From: CAWHNT01 sp963830775
Lineage (GTDB): Bacteria > Pseudomonadota > Alphaproteobacteria > Geminicoccales > Geminicoccaceae
Direction: 5' to 3'
Length of the DNA stretch: 64,000 nucleotides
NCBI GenBank assembly: GCA_963830775.1
Contig: CAWHNT010000026.1
Span: 84,862-148,861 of the forward strand
The translations under genes were made by a program, and so were the position numbers. The notes beneath the pieces were generated by a model. The model searched no databases, was not told where the DNA came from, and worked only from the letters and a program-made list of their open reading frames with translations. Position 1 is the first letter of the stretch, and every line of letters begins with the position of its first letter. Shown here piece after piece: positions 55,705-63,762 of this stretch.

Positions 55705-56042
55705 CCCGGAAAAGGCCTTGGCAATCCGTAGGAGATCACATCGCCCTCGGGCTCGGGCTGGCAGCCTGCCAGCGGGGCCTTGCCGTCGGCTTCACCACGG
55801 CCGCGGCCCTGGTCCACGAGCTTCTGGAAGCCAGGGACGAGCGTCGCCTTCTGCGCCTGCAGAAGCAGCTGACGGCCTACAAGCTGCTGATCGTCGACGA
55901 GCTCGGCTATGTGCCGCTGTCACCGAGCGGGGCGGAGCTCCTGTTCGAGGTCTTCAGCCGGCGCTACGAGCGCGGCTCGGTCCTGGTCACCAGCAACCTG
56001 CCGTTCGACGAGTGGACGTCCGTGTTCGGCTCACCGAACGTG

Positions 56043-56300
56043 TCACGATGCCTCCTTCGCTGATCGCCTGGTCCGTCGCACCTGGGCTGCCAACGGGGCG
56101 ATCTGCCCGTCGGGCAGCGTGATCTGCCAGGGTTGACCCTTGGCGAGCTGGCGCCCTGTGAGCCGTCCCCGCCGCAGCCACTTGAACACGGTTTGGGACG
56201 TCACGCCTAGCGCCGCCGCGGCGCCCTGCACCGAGTAGCTGCCGTCCGGCCAGCGGGGCGGATTCGCCTCCCCCTGGCGGCCTTGTCAAAGCCAAGTAGA
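56043..56300 (-). pseudogene. Serine recombinase C-terminal remnant
   Basis: The minus strand encodes AAAALGVTSQTVFKWLRRGR, LTGRQLAKGQPWQITLPDGQ and IAPLAAQVRRTRRSAKEAS. This helix-turn-helix plus tail matches the C-termini of large serine recombinases like those in elements A-C (for instance AAAALGVT in element C). Only ~85 residues remain: one side ends in istB, the other was cut by the ISNCY insertion at 56315. It is a fourth member of the recombinase family in this window. Confidence 0.55.
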
Positions 56301-56314
56301 GATGTGGTCGGGGC

Positions 56315-57744
56315 GCAAGGTAGAGATGTCAGGGCGAGGAGGCGCGCGGGGCGCGGAGCCCACATGCGCAGCGACAGCGCGCCGGTGCGGTCACGGACCA
56401 TGACCCGGCGTTGGGCGTGCGCCGTGGCGTGATGTTGCGCTTGCGGCACCGCGTGGCCTGCAGCTCCTGCGCATGGGCGAGAGCGGCGCCGAGCCGCTTG
56501 TTGTCGGCGATGGCGCCCTGATCGACGACGGCGCAGCTTGTCGAAGGTGCGGTAAGCCAGCTCGACGCCTTTGTAGCGGATCGACAGCCGGCCATCGGGA
56601 TAATCGAGGACGGTGACCCGCTTGCCGATCGCCGCCTTGGCTGCTCGCTCGGCTCGAGAAGGAAGATCACCTTGTCGTACTGCAGGGTCAGCGCTCGCGA
56701 TAGAGGGTGCGCTCCTCCTTCCAGGCAAAGGCATCCTCCAGATCGTCGCCGGCGGCGCAACGGCCGGTGCAGATCCTGTCTGATTGCGCGGTGCCTTGGC
56801 AAAGCGCGCGTTGTAGTCGGCCATGAACGCCGGGCAGGAAGGGCGTTGCCGCGGCCTCGACGTCGCCGATCCCGGCCAGCCGCAGCTCCTTGACCAGCCG
56901 GTCCTGCAAGGTGCTTGTGCGCCCGCTCGACCCGCCCCTTGGCCTGCGGGCTGTTGGCGCAGAGGATGCTCGATGTTGAGCGCGTGGAGCGCCCGGCCGA
57001 ACTGGGTCATGCCGTCGCCGCCGGCCGCCTCGGGCTGGTTGACGCGGAAGACGCCGTGCTTGTCGCTGTAGAAGGCCACCGGCTTGCCCTACGCCTCGAG
57101 ATAGGCCCGGGTCGCGTGGAAATAGGCGAACGTCGACTCTCGCTCGGCGACGAACGTGAACTGCATCAGCCGGCTGGTCGCATCGTCGACGAACACCAGC
57201 AGCGTGCATTGCGGCCCGCGGTCCTCAAACCACCAATGCTCGCAGCCGTCGATCTGGACCAGCTCGCCGACGCACTCGCGCCGGTACCGGGGCTGGTGGA
57301 CACCGCTTGCGCCGCTGCCTTGCGGTCGAGCCCAGAGCCCAGCCGCGATCATCCACTGCCGCAGCGTCTCGGCGAGAGCGCCAGGTCGTGCACCTCGGCG
57401 AGCTTCTCGGCCGCCAAGGTCGGGCCGAAATCGGCATAGCGCTCGCGAATGAGCGCCAGCGCTGCCGTGTTGACCGCGTCCGGCTGCCGGCGGTTGCTCG
57501 GACGACCACGCCGCCGCGAGACCAGCCCGGCCGCACCGTCGGCCCGGAACGGCCGCAACAGCCGGAACACCTGACGCACGCTCAGCCCCAGCAGCGCCGC
57601 CGCCTGGGCACCGGCAGGCGCCACCCTCGACTGCGCCAGCGTCTCGACCCGCGACAGCTCCAACTGGCTCATCGCCACCACCGTCATGCCGAGCCTCCCT
57701 CGGAACCCCAGAGCGGGGCCACGAGGGTGACATCTCTACCTTGC
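56315..57744 (-). mobile_element. ISNCY-type element
   Basis: Exact 17-bp inverted repeats, GCAAGGTAGAGATGTCA at 56315-56331 and its reverse complement at 57728-57744, bound a 1,430-bp element carrying one transposase gene. No target duplication was recognised. Part of the repeat (TAGAGATGTGG) recurs just outside the left end at about 56296, perhaps a remnant end of a related element. Confidence 0.85.
56335..57687 (-). pseudogene. ISNCY-family transposase, several frameshifts
   Basis: The N-terminal helix-turn-helix MSQLELSRVETLAQSR ... AAALLGLSVRQVFRLLRPFR and RERYADFGPTLAAEKLAEVH are in one frame. Shifts then lead to ETLRQWMIAAGLW, HQPRYRRECVGELVQIDGCE HWWFEDRGPQ (integrase-core Asp), VFVDDATSRLMQF, KPVAFYSDKHGVFRVNQPEA (second Asp) and short shifted blocks of the C-terminal half (YDKVIFLLEPSE; VELAYRTFDKL). 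A TAG interrupts at the YLEA/GKPV junction near 57090. All catalytic motifs are recognisable, but at least five corrections are needed. Confidence 0.8.
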
Positions 57745-57838
57745 ACGGCACTGACACGGCGGAGTCGAGGCGTGAAGTGCAACATCCCGGGGCGTTGTGG
57801 TAACGCCCTGCCGGTGAACCGAACTCCGGGATGGCGCG

Positions 57839-58825
57839 ATGTCGGGTGGGACGCATCTGATCTTGGCGGAAAGGGAACGGCTGGCGGCCCTCAAGGCGGA
57901 GGGCCTGAGCCTGCGGGCGATCGCGGAGCGGCTCGGCCGGGCTGCCTCGACGATCAGCCGCGAGCTGCGCCGCAACGCGCTGCCCAGGGGCGGCTACCTG
58001 CCGGTCCACGCCGAGGGCTGCTACCTCGAGCGCCGGCAGCGCCCGGCCATTCTCGAGCGTGACGCCAAGCTCGGCCGCTTTGTCCGCGAGCGCCTGCTGG
58101 AGGGGTGGACGCCCGAGCAGATCGCCGGCTGGCTCAAGCGCGGCGAGGAGCGTGGGCTCCGCGCCATCTCCCTCGAGACCATCTACGCCTTCATCCACCG
58201 CGCCGGGCAGAAGGCCGAGAAGCTCTGGAAGCTGCTGCCGCGCGGGCGCACCAGGCGCGGCCGAAGACGGGCTCGGCAGCCGCACACCACGATCGCCGAG
58301 CGACGTTCCATCCACGACCGGCCCTTGGCGGTGGCCGAGCGCGGCGAGGTCGGCCACTGGGAAGGCGACCTCCTGATCTGCAAGCGGACGCGGCCGGTGC
58401 TGGTCCTCAAGGAGCGCAAGACGCGGTTTGTGCTGGCCGCCCGCCTCGCCGGCAAGTCGGCCGCCGAGACCGTGGCGGTGATGATGGCGGTGTTCCGACG
58501 GCTCGACCCGCGACTGCGCGCCTCGATCACCTTCGACAACGACACCGCGTTCGCCCGGCATGGGCTGCTCGCGAGCGCCTGCGCGATGACGACGTGGTTC
58601 TGCGACGCGTATGCGTCGTGGCAGAAAGGGGCGGTCGAGAACGCCAACGGCCGGCTGCGCCGCGACCTGCCCCGGGACCTCGACCTCGACGCGCTCGGCG
58701 ACGCCGAGCTGCAGGAGATCGTCCTCAGCCACAACCTGACGCCGAGGAAGTGCCTCGGCTTCCTCACACCGCTCCAGGCCCTGCTCAAGGAGCTTGGCAG
58801 AGACGTCCAAATCCGCTTCGCTTAA
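57839..58825 (+). CDS. IS30-family transposase, intact
   Basis: A 328-residue transposase. The N-terminal helix-turn-helix is LAERERLAALKAEGLSLRAI AERLGRAASTISRELRRNA, and GWTPEQIAGWLKR follows. The DDE core has GHWEGDLLICKRTRPVLVLK (Asp), ITFDNDTAFARHG (Asp) and SWQKGAVENANGRLRRDLPR (Glu). The end is LTPRKCLGFLTPLQALLKEL. The gene is complete. Candidate element ends near 57772 (GAAGTGCAACATCC) and 58835 (GCGCTTCGTTCC) are weak, so the element boundaries are not given. Confidence 0.93.
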   Translation: MSGGTHLILAERERLAALKAEGLSLRAIAERLGRAASTISRELRRNALPRGGYLPVHAEGCYLERRQRPAILERDAKLGRFVRERLLEGWTPEQIAGWLKRGEERGLRAISLETIYAFIHRAGQKAEKLWKLLPRGRTRRGRRRARQPHTTIAERRSIHDRPLAVAERGEVGHWEGDLLICKRTRPVLVLKERKTRFVLAARLAGKSAAETVAVMMAVFRRLDPRLRASITFDNDTAFARHGLLASACAMTTWFCDAYASWQKGAVENANGRLRRDLPRDLDLDALGDAELQEIVLSHNLTPRKCLGFLTPLQALLKELGRDVQIRFA

Positions 58826-59192
58826 CCCGTTGCGCTTCGTTCCAGAAATCCGCCCACTGGCACGTTGGCTACAGCCTTATTGTTCGCTAACCACCCTTAT
58901 GACAAAATTAGGCATAGTTGCCGGAATGAGAGTGGTGGCCTAGCCAAGAACCAGCCTCGTCCTAGAAAGTCACAGGTGAATAGGACAAACAGGGCTTAGT
59001 CGCCTTCGTCTGCGGCTGGATTTGGCCATCTGCGACGGAGCTTGTTCTACCCGCTGGTGAAGGACGGAAAGCCGCGCGGGCGGTCCTAGTGCGGGATAGT
59101 GCAGGCTCGCCAGGGCCGCCAGCTCGCGACCTGCGACAGACCGAGAAGACCTGGTTGGCTGGCGAATGCTATTTATGGGAAGCCTCGGCGGC
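58826..59192. other. Stretch without a recognisable gene
   Basis: The sequence after the IS30 gene begins with a probable IS30 end and continues through an AT-richer patch (TTATGACAAAATTAGGCATAG near 58898). Short frames on both strands show no family resemblance. It may hold worn fragments of other elements. Confidence 0.4.
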
Positions 59193-59228
59193 TGTACCGG
59201 TCCACAGAAATGAGACACGGCTCTGCAC

Positions 59229-60119
59229 TTACGCGGCCATCGGCATGGCCGCGATCTGCCTGGCTCGGACCTGAGCGGGCGTCTGGTACCCGTGCCGCTC
59301 GATGATCCAGGTCTGATTGTAGGTCTGCCGGAAGGCGAGGAGTGCCAAGCGCAACTCCTCGACGGTGTCGAAGCGGCGGACCCACAACAGGTTCTCCTTC
59401 AGCACCCGGATGAAGCGCTCGGCGCAGCCGTTCCCTTCCGGCTCCCGAACGAACGCCGGCGAGCTTTCGATGCCGAAGAACCGGATCTCGGCCTGGAAGT
59501 CGTGGCTGACGTACTGACTGCCGTGGTCGTGGCGGAGCCGAAGGCCGGCAGCGATGCCCTTGGCGAAGCCGCCATGACATTGGCGGACGGCCTGCTTGAC
59601 CGGCTCGAGGGCCTGGAAGCGATCGGCGCTGCGGCTGGCGTGAATACCGACGCACTCGGTCGAACAGTGATCGACGGTGATGAACACAGCGGCCTGGCCC
59701 TCGCCAGTCATGACCGAGGTCAGGTCGGTGCCCCACATCAGGTCGACCCGCTCGGTGGTGATCGTGCCGTCGTGGGCCTTCGAGCCCCGTGGCCGACCGG
59801 CACGTTGATGCGCCAGCAGGCTGTGCGCCTGCATCAGCCGCAGGACACGACGCCGGCTGGTGCGGATGCCGGCAAAGCGCAGCCGCGCCCACAGCTTGCG
59901 ATAGCCCTCGCCATGAAAGGGGCTGTCCTGCAGCAGCTGCCGGATGGCCGCCACCAGGTCCTCGTCTGACCTGGCCCCGCATGGCCCGGGCCGCTTGCGC
60001 TTAACCACCTTGGTCGGGCGGCGGTGGCGATAGAGGGTTGCCCGTGAGATGCCCCAGAGGCGGGTGACCCGCTGCAGACCGTAGACTTGGTCGGTAGAGG
60101 GCGAGACCTGCCGGCTCAT
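59229..60119 (-). CDS. IS3-family transposase OrfB (integrase core), copy 1, intact
   Basis: A 296-residue protein from ATG 60119, which overlaps the orfA stop (ATGA). Motifs are GEGYRKLWARLRFAGIRTSR (HTH_21-like), MWGTDLTSVMTGEGQAAVFI (first Asp), LRHDHGSQYVSHDF (second Asp) and EGNGCAERFIRVLKENLLWV (Glu), followed by FRQTYNQTWIIERHGYQTP. This is the complete DDE integrase core. It would normally be made as an OrfAB fusion by frameshifting, or separately through the ATGA overlap. The orfA of this copy is broken. Confidence 0.9.
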   Translation of the reverse strand: MSRQVSPSTDQVYGLQRVTRLWGISRATLYRHRRPTKVVKRKRPGPCGARSDEDLVAAIRQLLQDSPFHGEGYRKLWARLRFAGIRTSRRRVLRLMQAHSLLAHQRAGRPRGSKAHDGTITTERVDLMWGTDLTSVMTGEGQAAVFITVDHCSTECVGIHASRSADRFQALEPVKQAVRQCHGGFAKGIAAGLRLRHDHGSQYVSHDFQAEIRFFGIESSPAFVREPEGNGCAERFIRVLKENLLWVRRFDTVEELRLALLAFRQTYNQTWIIERHGYQTPAQVRARQIAAMPMAA

Positions 60120-60498
60120 CGCCTCGACCTCCGCTGCGCTAAAGGGCGCGCCGTCTCCATCCGCTCGATCTTGGCCCCGAGCAGCTCGTTGGCCATCGTC
60201 AGGTCGCCGACCTTCTCCTTCAGACGCCCGATCTCGCCGTCGCGGGCGTCCGCAGGCCGGGTCTTCAAGGCGGCCTCGCCACCGGCAAGGAAGGTATCCC
60301 GCCAGCCGCTCAGCTCGGCGGCCGTCACGCCCAGTTCGCGTGAGACCAGCTCCAGGTCTTCGCCCCGCAGCAGGCGGAGCACCGCTTCCTGCTTGCGCCT
60401 GCCGACATCCGCCGCCGCGGCGCGGGCGTGGGCCCGCCCCCGCCAGCGTGGTGGGCGCGCGCCGCCGGGCCCACGCCCACCCCAACCGTCTCGTCCAT
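60116..60498 (-). pseudogene. IS3-family OrfA, copy 1, frameshifted
   Basis: The frame from ATG 60498 (MDETVGVGVGP) shifts at about 60400, where one C is missing relative to copy 2 (TCGGCAGGCGCAAG versus TCGGCACGGCGCAAG). After that it reads RRKQEAVLRLLRGEDLELVS, VTAAELSGWRDTFLAGGEAA and IGRLKEKVGDLTMANELLGA, the helix-turn-helix and leucine-zipper parts of an IS3 OrfA. It ends RSRR with TGA overlapping the orfB start. Confidence 0.75.
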
Positions 60499-60769
60499 CC
60501 TCCACCTCCTTGCAGTTGCCTACCTGCAAAGCGGTGTCTCAGCGAACCGTAGGCCGGGGGAGCCCTGATTGGCAGCCTGGAGCCTGTGCTGCCCCCAAGC
60601 ACCTGCGACCGCTACCGGCCTCGAAAGGGGCGAGGCCCATATCGGCAGGCAGTGCGTTCACCGGAGCCTTGCCGCACATGGCTCGATGGGCTTGCTGATC
60701 AGGTCTTCCCCCGGCCTACGGTTCGCTGAGACACCGCTTTGCAGGTAGGCAACTGCAAGGAGGTGGAGG

Positions 60770-61152
60770 ATGGACGAGACGGTTGGGGTGGGCGTGGGCC
60801 CGGCGGAGCGCGCCCACCACGCTGGCGGAGACGGGCCCACGCCCGAGCCGCGGCGGCGGATGTCGGCACGGCGCAAGCAGGAGACCGTGCTGCGGCTCCT
60901 GCGGGGCGAGGACCTGGAGCTGATCTCGCGCGACCTGGCTGTGACCGCGGCCGAGCTGAGCGGCTGGCGCGATACCTTCCTGGCCGCGGGCGAGGCCGCT
61001 TGAAGAGCCGGCCAGCGGACGCGCGCGATGCCGAGATCGGACGGCTGAAGGAGAAGGTCGGCGAGCTGACAATGGCGAACGAGCTGCTCGGGGCGAAGAT
61101 CGAGCGGATGGAGACGGACCGCCCTTTGGCGCAGCGGAGGTCGAGACGATGA
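60770..61152 (+). pseudogene. IS3-family OrfA, copy 2, frameshifted
   Basis: From ATG 60770 the frame reads RRKQETVLRLLRGEDLELIS and VTAAELSGWRDTFLAAGEAA, then stops at 61001-61003. Compared with copy 1 a C is missing (GCCGCTTGAAG versus GCCGCCTTGAAG). The remainder in the next frame is KSRPADARDAEIGRLKEKVG to RSRR. The two copies thus carry different single-base deletions in the same gene. Confidence 0.75.
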
Positions 61153-62037
61153 GCCGGCAGGTCTCGCCCTCTACCGCCCAAGTCTACGGTCTGCAGCGGG
61201 TCACCCACCTCTGGGGCGTCTCACGGGCGACACTCTATCGCCACCGCCGCTCGACGGAGGTGGTAACCGCAAGCGGCCCGGGCCGCAGGCGCGATGGCGG
61301 ACGAGGACCTGGTGGCGGCAATCCGACAGCTGCTGCAAGACAGCCCCTTTCATGGTGAGGGCTACCGCAAGCTGTGGGCGCGGCTACGCTTTGCCGGCAT
61401 CCGCACCAGCCGGCGCCGTGTTCTGCGGCTCATGCGCGAGAACCGCCTGCTGGCGCACCAGCGTGCCGGCCGACCGCACGGCTCGAGGGCCCACGACGGC
61501 ACGATCATCACCGAGCGGGTCGATCTCATGTGGGGCACCGACCTGACCTCGGTCATGACGGGCGAGGGCCAGGCCGCTGTGTTCATCACCGTCGATCACT
61601 GCTCGGCCGAGTGCGTCGGCATTCACGCCAGCCGCAGCGCCGATCGCTTCCAGGCCCTCGAGCCGGTCAAGCAGGCCGTCCGCCAATGTCATGGCGGCTT
61701 CACCAAGGGCATCGCTGCCGGCCTTCGGCTCCGCCACGACCACGGCAGTCAGTACGTCAGCCACGACTTCCAGGCCGAGATCCGGTTCTTCGGCATCGAA
61801 AGCTCGCCGGCGTTCGTTCGGGAGCCGGAAGGGAACGGCTGCGCCGAGCGCTTCATCCGGGTGCTGAAGGAGAACCTGTTGTGGGTCCGCCGCTTCGACA
61901 CCGTCGAGGAGTTGCGCTTGGCACTCCTCGCCTTCCGGCAGACCTACAACCAGTCCTGGATCATCGAGCGGCACGGCTACAGGACACCCGCTCAGGTCCG
62001 GGCCGAGCAGACCACGGCCCTGCCGATGGCCGCGTAA
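61149..62037 (+). pseudogene. IS3-family transposase OrfB, copy 2, frameshifted
   Basis: MSRQVSPSTAQVYGLQRVTH starts at ATG 61149. A shift near 61285, in the GGCCCGGGCCGCAGG region, moves to the frame of DEDLVAAIRQLLQDSPFHGE. From there (or from ATG 61294) the DDE core is complete: MWGTDLTSVMTGEGQ, LRHDHGSQYVSHDF, EGNGCAERFIRVLKENLLWV, ending TTALPMAA. It is about 95% identical to copy 1 over the core by eye. Confidence 0.8.
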
Positions 62038-62076
62038 GCGCAGAGCGGTGTCTCAGAACTGTGGACCGGTACAGGT

Positions 62077-62220
62077 CTGCACACCCTGCCGCGGCGTCCC
62101 GCTCCTGACGCGTGAAGAAGCCGAGCGCTATCTGGACTTCGTCCAAGATTGGGAGCTGCCCGACGATGCCCGCCTGATCCGGCGCACCTACCTCGGCAGG
62201 GCTGCAGCAGAGACAGTATC
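62077..62220 (+). pseudogene. Pterin-4a-carbinolamine dehydratase remnant
   Basis: One frame reads CTPCRGVPLLTREEAERYLD, FVQDWELPDDARLIRRTYLG and then loses similarity before TGA. Chromosomal PCD/PhhB-type proteins begin CxPCRGGxPPL, followed by EA...LxxxPxWEL...LxRxFxFxDF. About 45 of ~100 residues remain; the catalytic HHP region is absent. It borders the IS3 copy 2, so the insertion or an associated deletion probably removed the rest. Confidence 0.5.
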
Positions 62221-62523
62221 ATGACCTTTTCGGGCTGGTTCGGCGGCCAGCCAGCTCTGGCCCTGCTGTCTTCCACGCTGTTGCTCGCGGCATGCACACC
62301 TCTTGACGAGGAGTTTGCAGGATACTGCCGCGGGCACGGCTTCCAAGACGGGACTGTCGAGATGGCCCGGTGCGTGGAGGGAGAACGCTTGGCCTACCAA
62401 GCCGACATTGCCCGCATGGAGCGTATGGAGCCTCGAACATCGTACGCGCCGCCACCGCTCAGCACGCGGTTCAAGGGAAGAGGAGGGTGCTACCCCTCCC
62501 CCGGTACCGGCACCACGTGCTAG
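62221..62523 (+). CDS. Small putative lipoprotein
   Basis: A 100-residue protein from ATG 62221. A hydrophobic segment (LALLSSTLLLAAC) ends in the lipobox LAAC, so Cys24 would be lipidated after signal peptidase II cleavage. The mature part contains two further cysteines in YCRGHGFQDGTVEMARCVEG and a C-terminal serine/proline/glycine-rich tail. I do not recognise a family. It lies between mobile elements but has normal backbone composition and no frameshift. Confidence 0.55.
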   Translation: MTFSGWFGGQPALALLSSTLLLAACTPLDEEFAGYCRGHGFQDGTVEMARCVEGERLAYQADIARMERMEPRTSYAPPPLSTRFKGRGGCYPSPGTGTTC

Positions 62524-62625
62524 CCTGAGTTGTTAAACCGTGACCAGTTCGAGACCGATAGTTTTGGTTGCCGGTTGGGGTAGGATGGGACAGCTCAGTA
62601 GTGCCAGGAGGTGTCCTGTTCCGTC

Positions 62626-63156
62626 ATGTTGTTGGTTGAGCATGCCCGCTGGGGTCAGACGCCCGAGGATCTGCGCCGGCTAGCGGTGAGCGCGCCGCAC
62701 CGGCGCACCCGTGAACGCTTCTTGGCCCTCTACGACATCGTGCAAGGGAGCCGTGGCGCCACCTGCATCGCCCTGCGCGCGGGCCGCCATCCACAGACCG
62801 TGATGGGTTGGTTGCACACCTACAATGTGCACGGCCCTGACGCTCTGGTTTACCGCCGCACCGGCGGTCGTCCCCCCTTTGTCCCCGCATCGAGGCTGGC
62901 CTTGGCGAAGCCATCCGCGCCGCCCAGCGCACCGCGGCCGCCCCGCTTGTAGCCGGCGCCGAGCCGGCCCCCCGCTGGACGCTCAAGCGCCTGGTCGCCT
63001 GGGTGCGTGAGCGGTTCGGCCGGATCTGCTGCCGCGAGACGATCCGGGCGGCTCTGCACCGTCTCGATCTGAGCTGGAAGAAGGCCAAGAAGCTGCTCGG
63101 CCGGGCCGACCCGGTGCGGCGGCAGGCGTTCGTCGAGCAGCTGCAAAGCGTGCTGC
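62626..63156 (+). pseudogene. IS630-family transposase, N-terminal part, truncated and frameshifted
   Basis: RRTRERFLALYDIVQGSRGA, GRHPQTVMGWLHTYNVHGPD and ALVYRRTGGRPPFVPASR give the N-terminal domain. After a shift near 62880 come LGEAIRAAQRTAAAPLV, RWTLKRLVAWVRERFGRICC, RETIRAALHRLDLSWKKAKK and LLGRADPVRRQAFVEQLQ. The catalytic core is missing: at about 63156 the sequence becomes an istB fragment on the other strand. Confidence 0.75.
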
Positions 63157-63272
63157 GTCTTGCCGGTGCCGCTTGGCCCGAGCGCGATCACGTTCTCCCG
63201 CTGCTCGAGGTAGGTGCAGCGGGCGAGCTCCAGCACCAGCATCTTGTTCAAGGCCGGGATGGCGGCGAAGTC
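63157..63272 (-). pseudogene. istB: IS21 IstB fragment
   Basis: The minus strand encodes DFAAIPALNKMLVLELARCT YLEQRENVIALGPSGTGKT, matching istB at 53.7 kb almost perfectly (one visible change, Cys for Gly). It begins abruptly from the AbrB-like gene and stops within the Walker A, where the IS630 fragment starts. Only ~39 residues remain. Confidence 0.75.
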
Positions 63273-63522
63273 GACCGCGCTTCACCGGCAGAGAGGCAAC
63301 GGCCGGTGCTGGTTCCGCTGCTGCTCTCTGCGATTCGACGGCTGGAGCTGCCGGCTCGGCAGGGGAGCGATCAGCGCCCGCAGCCGTACGGGCGGGGCGA
63401 AGAACGATGGTGCCGCCGCTGATCTCGATTTCGAGCTCATCGCCGGTGCTGAGACCAAGCTTCTGCCGTGCGGCCACAGGCAGCGCCAGCCAGCCGTCGT
63501 ACTTCAGGCGGATATTCGGCAT
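63273..63522 (-). pseudogene. AbrB/MazE/SpoVT-like DNA-binding protein, C-terminally truncated
   Basis: From ATG 63522: MPNIRLKYDGWLALPVAARQ KLGLSTGDELEIEISGGTIV LRP is a swapped-hairpin AbrB-type domain, followed by an alanine/proline/glutamate-rich linker (PAEPAAPAVESQRAAAEPAP) and VKRG. The frame then continues into the istB fragment, so the normal basic C-terminal tail is lost. In-frame codons extend upstream to ATG 63627, and the true start could lie there. Proteins of this form occur in alphaproteobacteria as putative chromosomal or toxin-antitoxin-type regulators. It marks the right-hand edge of the mobile region. Confidence 0.6.
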
Positions 63523-63731
63523 GCGAGAGAGTTCCGGAGGTGCCGCAAGTTCCAGCTCGCGGACGTTCTGCAGACGCCAGCATGGCATCGTGGAATGACA
63601 GGTGACCACGAGCGCCGCCTCTGGCAAGGTTCATGAGTAGTGCTGTTAGCTCCGATCTCGTGTCGAGGTACGGGGATGCGTGGAGATCGCGTCACCCGAG
63701 GCGGTCTTCCGCGGTCGTGCACCCGGCGCCA

Positions 63732-63762
63732 ATCATCCTGGCCTGCCGATGCTCAGGATGAT
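63732..63762 (-). terminator. Candidate hairpin at the 3' end of the last gene
   Basis: A perfect 9-bp inverted repeat, ATCATCCTG (63732-63740) and CAGGATGAT (63754-63762), with a 13-base loop overlaps the stop of the minus-strand gene. It could terminate that transcript, but there is no T-run after the stem, so the call is weak. The rest of 63523-63752 shows no gene. Confidence 0.3.

Larger units (their letters stand above)
54035..55740 (+). mobile_element. Intact IS110-family element in istB
   Basis: The boundaries come from the interrupted istB: ...AAGACCCATGT at 54034 and CGCCCTCGGGC from 55742, with a T shared at the junction. No inverted repeats are visible, as is usual for IS110. The 1,706-bp unit has a ~320-bp non-coding left part followed by a complete transposase, the layout of the IS110 group in which a bridge RNA is made from the left end. 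Confidence 0.85.
53682..56035 (+). pseudogene. istB: IS21 IstB split by an IS110 element
   Basis: The N-terminal part (53682-54034) reads LLAHHLKALKLPTFLREHDK, KSLDSFDFAAIPALNKMLVL and ends in Walker A, GPSGTGKTHV. The IS110 element is inserted at the Val codon. Downstream (55741-56035) the gene continues ALGLGLAACQRGLAVGFTTA, LLIVDELGYVPLSPSGAELL (Walker B) and VLVTSNLPFDEWTSVFGS. It then runs into the end of a serine-recombinase remnant, so the C-terminal ~50 residues are missing. A second fragment of the same istB type lies at 63157-63272. Confidence 0.85.
59193..60563 (-). mobile_element. IS3-family element, copy 1 of an inverted pair
   Basis: The internal ends are TGAGACACGGCTCTGC (from 59211) and, reversed, TGAGACACCGCTTTGC (to 60541), a TG-starting inverted repeat as in IS3 elements. 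Flanking segments CTGTACCGGTCCACAG (from 59192) and GCGAACCGTAGGCCGGGGGA (to 60561) are shared with copy 2, so the repeated unit is longer than the TGAGACAC core. It carries orfA and orfB on the minus strand. Confidence 0.78.
60705..62074 (+). mobile_element. IS3-family element, copy 2 of an inverted pair
   Basis: This is the mirror image of copy 1, separated from it by a ~140-bp spacer (60564-60704) in which I see no gene. The inner end is TTCCCCCGGCCTACGGTTCG then TGAGACACCGCTTTGC (60727); the outer end is GTGTCTCA (to 62055) then GAACTGTGGACCGGTACAG. Such an inverted pair can form a large hairpin or invert the spacer. Confidence 0.78.

Noticed and set aside
57089..58810. A minus-strand frame joining the ISNCY transposase start with antisense of the IS30 gene
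   Set aside because: Only the ISNCY part has motifs; the rest is the shadow of the intact IS30 transposase.
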